Both the position numbers and the translations under genes were made by a program. Shown here piece by piece: positions 1 to 6,196 of a stretch of DNA of 20,179 nt. Each line of letters opens with the position of its first letter. The stretch's first letter is position 1. The stretch lies in the NCBI GenBank assembly GCA_002343985.1, contig DDTB01000024.1, forward strand, positions 1 to 20,179, given 5' to 3'. This DNA comes from Chitinophagaceae bacterium UBA2375 (lineage in GTDB: Bacteria; Bacteroidota; Bacteroidia; Chitinophagales; Chitinophagaceae). The notes beneath the pieces are model-generated. The model searched no databases. It saw only the letters and a list, made by a program, of their open reading frames with translations, and had not been told where the DNA came from.

Positions 1-1310
1 GCTAAAACCTTTGTATCCAATTCAGTCAACTCTGTTTGCTGCTCACTAATTTTATCAATAATTTTATTTAAATCTTTTTCGGCATTGCTAGTTAAGAATT
101 TCCAATATGCTTCAATAAGTTGTTTAGCCTCCTTGCTTAATGGTTGATGGCATAGTAAACAAAAATCTTTATCCGCTGGATATAAATCTGCATCATCATA
201 CTGAACTTCGGCAAATGCTTTTGCAGCAATCAATAAATCTTTCCATTCATCACTTCCAATACTTCCAATGTTTTCGGTTTCAAATTGCGCCAACCCTTCG
301 CTTGCAGATAACTTTTTATTGTGAAAGTAGTCTTGTATCAACTTTTTTAATTTGTTTATAGCTACATCAGAAAAGTATTCATTGATTGTTTCGAGTTTTT
401 CTTTAAATTCATCTAACTGCTCTTGGATTCTTTTTAAGTTTTTTACCTTTTTTGTGACATCAATTTTCTTTAGGTCAATCAAACATTTTTCAAGAGAAGC
501 AAGAGTTTTGATTTCATCGGAAGTGATTTTTGCCTTCTCTTCAAAAACACTAAAATCTGAGGAACCGCTTAAACTTGCAACAAGTTTTTTTACGGTCGTA
601 TCATTATCGAAAAAGTCGATAAAACTGTTTGCTGGCGAGTTGATGTGAATATCAGTTTCAAGCAGTCCTTGAACCTTTGTAATTACATTGGAAAAAGCAT
701 CAAAAAATTCTAGTCCGTTCGGGAGAAACTGAATTATATTTTCAGTAGTTAAATGTGCCGTAATGCTTGAAGAATCAAAAACCGAGTAACAAGTGAATTC
801 ATAATTTTTGGAGTCGTCTGGAAATTTTAATTCATACTCTTTTAAAGGGTTTTTAAATTTGAAAATGCAACTTGTTTCCTTTGGCTTTACTGCTGAATGA
901 ATGTTTCTCACTAAGGATTTATCACCTCTTGATAGAAAAGCATTATTCAAAATTCTGATGTAGCCGCTTTTTCCAACTCCGTTGTCACCATATAAGATTG
1001 ATAAATTTTTTGAAATGGGCATACTTTGGTCTTCTTTTAAAGCATTTACTCCTTTGATTCCTTTAATCTCACTTAATAAAAAATCTGTCGCATTGCTTGT
1101 AGTAGAAGAGCCTGAAGAAATTTTAATTGGAGGTTGAATTGTTTTTTTAGCTGCAAGCCCGTTGTCTTCTAAGAAGTACTTGTATGCAAGTTTTATATCA
1201 CTGTCTGCAATAGCTTGCTTGTTCAATAGTTTGATAGCTAAAACTTTTTCCCAATAATCCAAATCACCAACCCAGTCATGTATTTCTTCGATTAAACTTT
1301 TTGTTGCCAT
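1..1310 (-). CDS. AAA/SMC-like ATPase with zinc-hook-like CxxC, 3' end outside window
   Basis: An open frame runs without a stop from the ATG at 1310 to the window edge, giving 436 codons of the N-terminal part. Seen: a Walker A P-loop GDNGVGKS at residues 108-115 in the context YGDNGVGKSGYIRILNNA, a VFDSSSITAHLT segment near 178-188 followed by FLPNGLEFF, charged helical stretches that look like coiled coil at about 255-310 and from about 400, and a CLLCHQPL motif (C384, C387). Family knowledge: large AAA_13/RloC-like ATPases share the GxNGxGKSGYxR loop and a CxxC-xPL hook, and they often sit in defence or mobile regions. The ABC signature and Walker B would lie in the missing C-terminal part, so neither nuclease activity nor partners can be judged. 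The gene is visibly more AT-rich than the genes to its right, which suggests transfer. An A-rich stretch and no Shine-Dalgarno precede the ATG. ATPase class is well supported; the defence role is inference. Confidence 0.82.
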   Translation of the reverse strand, partial: MATKSLIEEIHDWVGDLDYWEKVLAIKLLNKQAIADSDIKLAYKYFLEDNGLAAKKTIQPPIKISSGSSTTSNATDFLLSEIKGIKGVNALKEDQSMPISKNLSILYGDNGVGKSGYIRILNNAFLSRGDKSLVRNIHSAVKPKETSCIFKFKNPLKEYELKFPDDSKNYEFTCYSVFDSSSITAHLTTENIIQFLPNGLEFFDAFSNVITKVQGLLETDIHINSPANSFIDFFDNDTTVKKLVASLSGSSDFSVFEEKAKITSDEIKTLASLEKCLIDLKKIDVTKKVKNLKRIQEQLDEFKEKLETINEYFSDVAINKLKKLIQDYFHNKKLSASEGLAQFETENIGSIGSDEWKDLLIAAKAFAEVQYDDADLYPADKDFCLLCHQPLSKEAKQLIEAYWKFLTSNAEKDLNKIIDKISEQQTELTELDTKVL

Positions 1311-1414
1311 TTTTTAATTGTTAAGGTGTTAATGATTGGGTTTGATTGGAAATGTTTAGCCGTTCATTTATTGTAGTTAGTTAATAGTAGTACTGTCGCC
1401 GGTAGGGTTGCCGA

Positions 1415-1456
1415 TAACATTTACTTATGCGCGTAATGGACCAGACCTAAATGTTA
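1415..1456. repeat. 9-bp inverted repeat with 24-bp spacer
   Basis: TAACATTTA at 1415-1423 is matched perfectly by its reverse complement TAAATGTTA at 1448-1456. The spacer contains TTATGCGCGTAA (1425-1436), itself a near palindrome. A recombinase gene is nearby, so this could be a recombination or protein-binding site, but no T-tract follows either arm and it does not look like a Rho-independent terminator. Confidence 0.5.
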
Positions 1457-1690
1457 CAAAATGGTTGAAAACGATTGGGTTATTGGGATCTGGTGGATAC
1501 GCGTGTGTTGCGCCAATGAAAATTACAAAAAATAATAATACGCGGAGTGGATTGGAGCTTGGGTTATTGCGACTGACCCAAAAATGATTTGATAAAGAAT
1601 TCTGGATCTGTGTTTTTCAAAGTTGCTGATTAAACCTTTGCATGCCCTGGCTGCAGGATTGGTTATGTCTATGTGTAGGGTGGATTAAGG

Positions 1691-1786
1691 GCGTGGGTTG
1701 TGGGCTATAGGTTTGTGTTTTAGGTTTAGGTGTGGGCGTGGGTTGTGGGCTATAGGTTTGTGTTTTAGGTTTAGGTGTGGGCGTGG
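1691..1786. repeat. G/T-rich 45-bp tandem repeat, two copies plus 6 bp
   Basis: Positions 1691-1735 and 1736-1780 are identical 45-bp units beginning GCGTGGGTTGTGGG, and the first six bases (GCGTGG) occur a third time at 1781-1786. The plus strand of the unit is almost only G and T, so strand bias is extreme. It lies directly downstream of the recombinase stop codon. It carries no recognisable coding sequence; function unknown. Confidence 0.9.
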
Positions 1787-1816
1787 AGAATGAATTAGCT
1801 TTTGATGGCTGTTCGG

Positions 1817-3040
1817 TTAAAATGTCCAGTCGCCGGATTGGTAAATTTCGTCGAGCGGACTGCGGATGTTGATCAACTGCTCCTTCTTTACATGCAAATA
1901 CCGCGTTGTGGTGTGAATGCTGAAATGACCCAGCAAATCCTTGATGTACTTGATATCAATCCCCTGCTCCAGCAAATGCGTGGCAAAACTGTGCCGCAAA
2001 CTGTGAAAACTGACCTGCTTCATAATTCCCGCCTTCCGCTTCGCCTGCTGAAATACTTCCTGGGCCGTCCGTATACTCATCGGCTCCCCGGGCTCCGTAC
2101 CCTCAAACAAATATTCCCTCGGCCTCGGCTTGCAGGTCTTCAGGTAATTCCGCAGGATGTCGAGCAATAAAGGGCTCAACATCACATACCTGTCCTTCTT
2201 GCCCTTGGCCTGCTGTACCAATATCTGCATCCGGTCGCTGTCTATGTCCGATATCCTCAATGCCACCGCCTCACTGACCCGCAAGCCGGCGCTGTATGCC
2301 GTAAATAATAATGCCTTGTGCTTCTTGTTGTCCAATGCACGGAACAACTTACTGATCTCCTGCTCACCCAATACCTTCGGCAATATGATCGGCTTCCTGG
2401 GCCTGGGTATCTCCACAAATATCTTATCCCTCCGCAATACCTGCTCAAAATAAAACTTCAATGCATTAAGCCTGCTGTGAACCGTGTTTTCACTGAGCTT
2501 CAGCGTGTCTATACAATATAATATGTACCGCTTCACCTCATCCGGCGTAAGCGATTCCACATGCCTGGTGCGCAGCAATTGCAGCAACGACGCAAATTCC
2601 TGCCTGTATGTCCGGATGGTGTTCTCACTATATGCCTTCATCCGCAGGTGATCCAAAAAATCCTGCATCGCACGGATATTCTCCCCCATCACCGGTGCCG
2701 TGGCTAAACCGGCTTTTTGCTTTTTACCTGCTTTGTAAGCCAGGTCATCCCCACGACCCGCTTTCGCCCTTTTCTCTTCTACCCTTACCTTCTGCTCCAG
2801 CTTTTGCTCCATCTCCACAGGTGGCTCACCCCAAACCAAATCCCATCCCACTGGTAACTTCTTCACTAAATCGCGCAGCAATACCTGGCTGTCAGGTATA
2901 TGCCAGCTCCGTACCGTGCGGCTCCACCTGGCCCCGGCAATGCTTTGCAATACCTGGTTCATATTCCTGTCTGAAGGAAAATGTAAAAAACACCTACGCT
3001 GCTGCCGGTGCAATTTGCGCGTGACGTATATAAATGGCAA
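1817..3040 (-). CDS. tyrosine recombinase/integrase with N-terminal extension
   Basis: A complete 407-aa phage-integrase-family recombinase for strand exchange at specific DNA sites. All catalytic residues are visible: R254 (AGLRVSE), the beta-hairpin lysine in AKGKKDR (281-282), H346 and R349 (FHSLRH), H372 (LLGHFS) and nucleophile Y381 (TRYLHV). The SAM-like core-binding domain covers about 118-205. Residues 1-70 form an extra domain with WSRTVRSWHIPDS, and a Lys/Glu-rich linker (75-110) joins it to the core. The protein ends in INIRSPLDE, resembling the tail of XerC/D- and integron-type enzymes, but the integron-integrase insertion before the FHSLRH box is absent. The start is a TTG at 3040; the frame is closed by a TAG at 3056-3058, and the first ATG (residue 27) would cut into the N-terminal domain. 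It lies 95 bp after yidD and 30 bp from a tandem repeat. Its target sites are not known. Confidence 0.93.
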   Translation of the reverse strand: MPFIYVTRKLHRQQRRCFLHFPSDRNMNQVLQSIAGARWSRTVRSWHIPDSQVLLRDLVKKLPVGWDLVWGEPPVEMEQKLEQKVRVEEKRAKAGRGDDLAYKAGKKQKAGLATAPVMGENIRAMQDFLDHLRMKAYSENTIRTYRQEFASLLQLLRTRHVESLTPDEVKRYILYCIDTLKLSENTVHSRLNALKFYFEQVLRRDKIFVEIPRPRKPIILPKVLGEQEISKLFRALDNKKHKALLFTAYSAGLRVSEAVALRISDIDSDRMQILVQQAKGKKDRYVMLSPLLLDILRNYLKTCKPRPREYLFEGTEPGEPMSIRTAQEVFQQAKRKAGIMKQVSFHSLRHSFATHLLEQGIDIKYIKDLLGHFSIHTTTRYLHVKKEQLINIRSPLDEIYQSGDWTF

Positions 3041-3044
3041 TTCT

Positions 3045-3081
3045 TTTTCCGCAATCTACCAAGGGCCTTCATTGCGGAAAA
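3045..3081. repeat. 11-bp inverted repeat at the recombinase 5' end
   Basis: TTTTCCGCAAT at 3045-3055 pairs perfectly with ATTGCGGAAAA at 3071-3081 around a 15-nt loop. The left arm lies just upstream of the TTG start (3040) of the recombinase. No U-tract follows the stem in either direction, so it is not a typical terminator. It could be an operator, a translational control hairpin or a recombinase binding site; this is inference. Confidence 0.6.
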
Positions 3082-3135
3082 GGGATTTTACCCATATTAT
3101 AGATGTGAGAAAACAACAGCCCAGCGTACAAATCA

Positions 3136-3366
3136 TCAGGGCAAGGGGTCGTGTCCATGCGATCCCCAGGGATGGCATTTGGATACCCTTTTGATGGTGA
3201 GCCACAGGCCTTTCAGTGGACCATACTTCCTGAATGCCTGCATGCCATAGTCTGAACAGGTTGGCGTGAACCGGCACTTGGGCCCCAGCCAGGGTGATAT
3301 GATCAACTGGTAAGCCCGGATGAGGAGGATGAATGGCAAACTAAGCAGTTGACTGACCTTCTTCAT
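3136..3366 (-). CDS. yidD: membrane protein insertion efficiency factor YidD
   Basis: A 76-aa protein matching YidD over its whole length: a hydrophobic/amphipathic N-terminus, then IRAYQLIISPWLGPKCRFTP, the TCSDYGMQAF block and the closing KRVSKCHPWGSHGHDPLP. The three conserved cysteines (in KCRF, TCSD and KCHP) are all present. The family assists Sec/YidC-dependent insertion of inner-membrane proteins. The start ATG at 3366 lies inside the end of rnpA, giving a 26-nt overlap, so the two are probably translationally coupled. This follows the common bacterial order rpmH-rnpA-yidD. yidC does not follow; the next gene is the recombinase, so the neighbourhood may have been interrupted just after this gene. 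Confidence 0.96.
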   Translation of the reverse strand: MKKVSQLLSLPFILLIRAYQLIISPWLGPKCRFTPTCSDYGMQAFRKYGPLKGLWLTIKRVSKCHPWGSHGHDPLP

Positions 3367-3751
3367 GTGCCATTTTTTTTAACCGGGTGATGATGCTGGT
3401 AAATTTCGTGTATACGTCAACGTGAGTAGGCAGCTCCTTGCCGATGTACAAAATAAAAACAGAGATCCGCTTGCCCGATTTCTGCAAATAATGCTCCAGC
3501 TCGTGCTTCTGCAAACGGTAGGCTTCACGCATGAGCCGCTTGATGCGGTTGCGGTCGACAGCCTTGCGGAAAAGGCGGTTGCTCACACCTACCCCCGCCT
3601 GAAGATGGTGCTGGTCATTCTCAAAGATGTAAAAAACCCGGAATGGGAAATGCGAGAACTGGTGCCCGGCAGTAAATACCTGCTGAATGGCCTTTCGGCT
3701 TTTCAAACGCTCCTGGCGGCCATAACGGTATGTGATTGTGGGTTGCGACAT
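3341..3751 (-). CDS. rnpA: ribonuclease P protein component RnpA
   Basis: A 136-aa basic protein, the protein subunit of RNase P, which removes the 5' leader of precursor tRNAs together with the catalytic RNA. The diagnostic RNR-type signature is present as NRIKRLMREAYR at about residues 68-79, preceded by the usual GVGVSNRLFRKAV strand; ERLKSRKAIQQVF near the N-terminus is also typical. The ATG at 3751 is placed correctly relative to that block. It sits downstream of rpmH, from which it is separated by a terminator-like hairpin whose T6 run touches the ATG, so there is no Shine-Dalgarno. The 3' end overlaps yidD by 26 nt. Family assignment is secure. Confidence 0.96.
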   Translation of the reverse strand: MSQPTITYRYGRQERLKSRKAIQQVFTAGHQFSHFPFRVFYIFENDQHHLQAGVGVSNRLFRKAVDRNRIKRLMREAYRLQKHELEHYLQKSGKRISVFILYIGKELPTHVDVYTKFTSIITRLKKMAHEEGQSTA

Positions 3752-3779
3752 AAAAAAGCCCCTGCAAAAAACAGGGGCT
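3752..3779 (-). terminator. Rho-independent-type hairpin between rpmH and rnpA
   Basis: On the minus strand an 8-bp stem CAGGGGCT/AGCCCCTG (plus positions 3757-3764 with 3772-3779) with a 7-nt loop is followed by six Ts at 3757-3752. The very next bases are the rnpA ATG (3751-3749). The shape is that of an intrinsic terminator for rpmH, and partial read-through would attenuate rnpA-yidD. Confidence 0.8.
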
Positions 3780-3822
3780 GTAAAGTATCGTCAACTGTAC
3801 GGGTGCAGCCCCGCTTACAGTA

Positions 3823-3990
3823 TTATTTTTTTGATCCGTGCTCGTCTGAAACAGTGAGCTTATGACGGCCCTTTGCCCTGCGACTGGCCAATACCTTACG
3901 GCCATTGGCGTCCTGCATGCGCTTGCGGAACCCGTGTACAGATTTCCTGCGGCGTGCGTGGGGCTGGTATGTTCTTTTCTTTCCAGGCAT
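3823..3990 (-). CDS. rpmH: 50S ribosomal protein L34
   Basis: A 55-aa, strongly basic protein: MPGKKRTYQPHARRRKSVHG, then FRKRM and GRKVLASRRAKGRHKLTVS. This is the classic L34 pattern (K-RT-QPxxxRRxxxHGFRxRM...GRxVLxxRRxKGR), a small rRNA-binding protein of the large ribosomal subunit. It is slightly longer than the usual 44-53 aa because of a C-terminal tail ending HGSKK. It is the first gene of the rpmH-rnpA-yidD group. A -7-like TACCTTTG lies about 80 bp upstream, and a terminator-like hairpin follows the stop codon. Assignment is secure. Confidence 0.97.
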   Translation of the reverse strand: MPGKKRTYQPHARRRKSVHGFRKRMQDANGRKVLASRRAKGRHKLTVSDEHGSKK

Positions 3991-4071
3991 GGTTTTACGT
4001 TTTTCCTTTTACAAAATGTTGTTTCAGCTCCTTCAACAGGGCACCATCCCTGCTGCTTGTGAAAGGGAGGG

Positions 4072-4079
4072 CAAAGGTA
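4072..4079 (-). promoter_or_regulatory. candidate -7 box TACCTTTG for rpmH
   Basis: TACCTTTG on the minus strand matches the Bacteroidetes -7 consensus TAnnTTTG exactly. No good -33 TTTG was seen at the expected distance. It predicts an rpmH leader of about 75 nt, which contains a small CAGGG/CCCTG hairpin. Confidence 0.5.
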
Positions 4080-4137
4080 AGGGTTTCGGGTTGAAATATG
4101 AAAAGATGGCTTGCCTTTTTCCTGAAATAACCCGATT

Positions 4138-4959
4138 TCAGAGTACCAGCTTGCTTGCCTGCACGGGTGCACCCATAAAAAGACTGCCCTGCGTGTTGAA
4201 TTCTTCCGGGTCGCCGGTTGTGAAAAAGCGGACCGTCCCACCCTTGCTGCAGTCTGAAGCTATTTCAGGATGGCGATCCAGGTAATCAGCGAGGCTGTTG
4301 GCCACAATCTCACCTTGTGCAATCACCCGGATCCCGCTGGGCAGAAATTGATTTATCTTATTGATTAACAATGGATAATGTGTGCAGGCAAGAAGAATGC
4401 TGTCTATGTTGGGGTCTTGTGCCAACAGGTTCCTGAGGTGTTTTTCTATGAAATAGTCGGCCCCGGCCGATTCATGCTCATGGTGCTCCACCAATGGCAC
4501 CCACATCGGACAAGCCTCCTGGCTGACGCGGATACCCGGAAAAAATTTCGCGATCTCGATCAGGTAGGAGCCCGAGTTTATGGTTCCGGGCGTGCCCATC
4601 ACCCCCACATGCCCGCTTTCACTAAAGCTGCCAATGATTTCGGATGTGGGACGGATCACACCAAGAACCCTTTTATCCGGGCCAATCCTCGGCAGGTCCT
4701 GCTGTTGTATGCTGCGCAGGGCCTTGGCCGATGCGGTATTGCAGGCCAGTATCACGAGTCGGCAGCCCTGGCTGAAAAACCATTCCACGCATTGCAGCGT
4801 GTACGCGTACACGGTATCAAAGGCACGGGTGCCATACGGCGCGCGGGCATTATCGCCAAGGTAGAGGTAATCGTAACCGGGAAGCTTGCGTACAATTTCC
4901 TTCAATACGGTAAGCCCACCATAACCACTGTCGAAAACGCCTATCGGATGATCTGCCAT
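4138..4959 (-). CDS. murI: glutamate racemase MurI
   Basis: A 273-aa cofactor-independent racemase making D-glutamate for peptidoglycan. Both catalytic cysteines are visible: C73 in LACNTASAKA and C192 in LACTHYPLL, with partner H194. The N-terminal GVFDSGYGGLTVL (D10, S11) and YLGDNARAPYG blocks are diagnostic. I chose the ATG at 4959 rather than the in-frame TTG at 4974 because homologues begin a few residues before IGVFDSG. The gene follows the bamA/ompH group but is separated from it by a terminator hairpin, and a TATTTTTG box ends only 4 nt before the ATG, so it may have its own promoter and a leaderless transcript. A 7-bp hairpin spans the stop codon (4122-4141). Assignment secure. Confidence 0.96.
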   Translation of the reverse strand: MADHPIGVFDSGYGGLTVLKEIVRKLPGYDYLYLGDNARAPYGTRAFDTVYAYTLQCVEWFFSQGCRLVILACNTASAKALRSIQQQDLPRIGPDKRVLGVIRPTSEIIGSFSESGHVGVMGTPGTINSGSYLIEIAKFFPGIRVSQEACPMWVPLVEHHEHESAGADYFIEKHLRNLLAQDPNIDSILLACTHYPLLINKINQFLPSGIRVIAQGEIVANSLADYLDRHPEIASDCSKGGTVRFFTTGDPEEFNTQGSLFMGAPVQASKLVL

Positions 4960-4963
4960 GCAC

Positions 4964-4971
4964 CAAAAATA
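4964..4971 (-). promoter_or_regulatory. candidate -7 box TATTTTTG four bases before murI ATG
   Basis: The minus strand reads TATTTTTG, then GTGC, then the ATG. It matches TAnnTTTG exactly, and the spacing puts the expected transcription start at or next to the A of the ATG. The same bases also serve as the T-rich tail of the preceding terminator hairpin, so the match may be fortuitous. No clear -33 box. Confidence 0.4.
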
Positions 4972-5000
4972 CAATAGCCGCCTGATATCGGGCGGCTATT
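4964..5000 (-). terminator. Rho-independent terminator after the ompH genes
   Basis: A perfect 10-bp stem AATAGCCGCC/GGCGGCTATT (4973-4982 with 4991-5000) with an 8-nt loop. In the minus direction it is followed by a TATTTTTG tail. It lies 33 bp after the stop of the second ompH gene, and likely ends the uppS-bamA-ompH-ompH transcript before murI. Confidence 0.8.
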
Positions 5001-5033
5001 TGTGAATCTTATGCTGAGCTATTAGTGTCAATA

Positions 5034-5573
5034 TTATGGCTTACGCTGAGCGCCACCCGGAGCAGGCTTTGGTGCAACAGGCTTAATGCCCAACTTCTTC
5101 TTCACCAATTCCAGTACATCATCGCCCGGAGGGCCTACGATCACCGCGTTGGCATCGAGTACGTAAGCATAACCGCTTTCCTTGGCTACGCTGCGGATCG
5201 CTTCCATTGCTTTTTCACGAATAGGGAGGATTTTTTTCTGAGCTTCGGCCTGGTACATTTCCTGTGCCTGCTGGTTCCAGGATTGTACGCGCTGGTATAA
5301 TGACATGAGCTCATTTTTCTTGATCTCTTTCATGCTTGGCGAAAGCTTTGCGGAGTCGCGTACAAAGATGCTGTCCTTGTCGTTCAAATCCTTCATCAGG
5401 TCCTGGCCCTGCTGGGCAAGTGAAGCCTGGTACTCTTTCAATTCGTTGTCTGCCTTTTCAGCTTCCGGCATAACGGCGATCAGCTCATCTGTATTGATAT
5501 AACCGATCTTGTTTTGGGCTGATGCGCTGTGCATAGCGAAAACCATCAGGCCGGCTGCGAAGATTTTTTTCAT
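5034..5573 (-). CDS. OmpH/Skp-family periplasmic chaperone (second copy)
   Basis: A 179-aa protein with a signal peptide (MKKIFAAGLMVFAMHSASAQ), then the OmpH start KIGYINTDELIAVMPEAEKA, long charged alpha-helical arms at about 40-130, and the returning segment ESGYAYVLDANAVIVG. Skp/OmpH proteins form trimeric, jellyfish-shaped holdases that carry unfolded outer-membrane proteins across the periplasm. The tail after about residue 160 is Lys/Pro/Ala/Gly-rich (KPVAPKPAPGGAQRKP) and looks disordered. It sits 80 bp downstream of a related chaperone gene and of bamA, the usual Bacteroidetes arrangement. The short 11-bp direct repeat ATGTTGTAATT occurs at 5572-5582 and 5598-5608 around its start. 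A terminator follows. Confidence 0.93.
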   Translation of the reverse strand: MKKIFAAGLMVFAMHSASAQNKIGYINTDELIAVMPEAEKADNELKEYQASLAQQGQDLMKDLNDKDSIFVRDSAKLSPSMKEIKKNELMSLYQRVQSWNQQAQEMYQAEAQKKILPIREKAMEAIRSVAKESGYAYVLDANAVIVGPPGDDVLELVKKKLGIKPVAPKPAPGGAQRKP

Positions 5574-5653
5574 GTTGTAATTGTGTTTTCTGTTTTGATG
5601 TTGTAATTAAGCGTTCGTTTAATGCGGGCCGCGCATATCGGTTGTATTATCAT

Positions 5654-6166
5654 TTATTTAACACCGAGGCTGCGCAACACGTCCTCACTCTTGTCGAGTT
5701 TTGGGTCGGCAAAGATAACGGTTATTCCCTCACTTTTATCAAGGATGAAGTCATATTGTTTCTCTACGGCGAGTTTCTGGATGGCGTTGTACACCCTGTC
5801 CTGCACGGGTTTGATGAGCTCCATGCGTTTCCTGAACAGGTCGCCTTCAAAACCAAAGCGTTTGCGTTGCAAATCGCGCAGCTCTTTTTCCTTATTGTAA
5901 ATTTCATCTTCCCTTTTCTTGCGTAAGGCTTCCGTGAGCATCACCTGCTCAGCTTCAAAATCCTTCACCATCTTATCCACCGCCGTTTGCTTCTGGTCAA
6001 TTTCCTGTTGCCATAACACACTGAACTGGTCAAGGCGTGCCTGCGCTTCTTTGTAATCGGGTAATTTTTCGAGGATGAATTTTGAATCAATCACCGCGTA
6101 ACGCTGTGCGCTCAGGAACCCAACAGAACAGAAGAGCGCGATGCCTAATGTGAAGATGTATTTCAT
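5654..6166 (-). CDS. OmpH/Skp-family periplasmic chaperone (first copy)
   Basis: A 170-aa protein with a signal peptide ending FLSAQ, then RYAVIDSKFILEKLPDYKEAQ, a long Lys/Glu/Arg-rich coiled-coil body (about 40-130, with EDEIYNKEKELRDLQRKRF) and the C-terminal QYDFILDKSEGITVIFADP return strand typical of OmpH. The role is as a holdase for outer-membrane proteins on their way to the BAM complex. It starts 30 bp after the bamA stop and is surely in the same transcript. It is clearly paralogous to the next gene, but lacks that gene's proline-rich tail and ends LRSLGVK. Confidence 0.94.
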   Translation of the reverse strand: MKYIFTLGIALFCSVGFLSAQRYAVIDSKFILEKLPDYKEAQARLDQFSVLWQQEIDQKQTAVDKMVKDFEAEQVMLTEALRKKREDEIYNKEKELRDLQRKRFGFEGDLFRKRMELIKPVQDRVYNAIQKLAVEKQYDFILDKSEGITVIFADPKLDKSEDVLRSLGVK

Positions 6167-6196
6167 GACAGATATTTTCGTGGATGATTTGATGAA

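Larger units (their letters stand above)
1311..1816. other. 506-bp gap between ATPase and recombinase genes
   Basis: No convincing gene is visible. The left part (1311-1400) is AT-rich and is the upstream region of the ATPase gene. It is followed by an inverted repeat (1415-1456), mixed sequence, and a G/T-rich tandem repeat (1691-1786) that ends about 30 bp from the recombinase stop codon. No clear TAnnTTTG box was found on the minus strand in front of the ATPase gene. Confidence 0.6.

Noticed and set aside
140..648. Plus-strand open frames opposite the ATPase gene
   Set aside because: They lie antisense to a long frame with clear ATPase motifs and show no domain of their own.
1415..1456. 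Chromosomal dif site or integron attC site
   Set aside because: Arm spacing is wrong for dif, and the attC hallmark ends (RYYYAAC and GTTRRRY) are not found.
1802..2170. 122-aa plus-strand open frame opposite the recombinase C-terminus
   Set aside because: The opposite strand encodes all catalytic recombinase residues; this frame is its shadow.
4122..4141. CTGAAAT/ATTTCAG hairpin over the murI stop as terminator
   Set aside because: The stem is AT-rich and is followed by GGAAAAAGG rather than a T-tract in the minus direction.
3621..4241. 206-aa minus-strand open frame across rnpA, rpmH and murI ends
   Set aside because: It overlaps three secure genes in a different frame and its sequence looks like a shadow translation.
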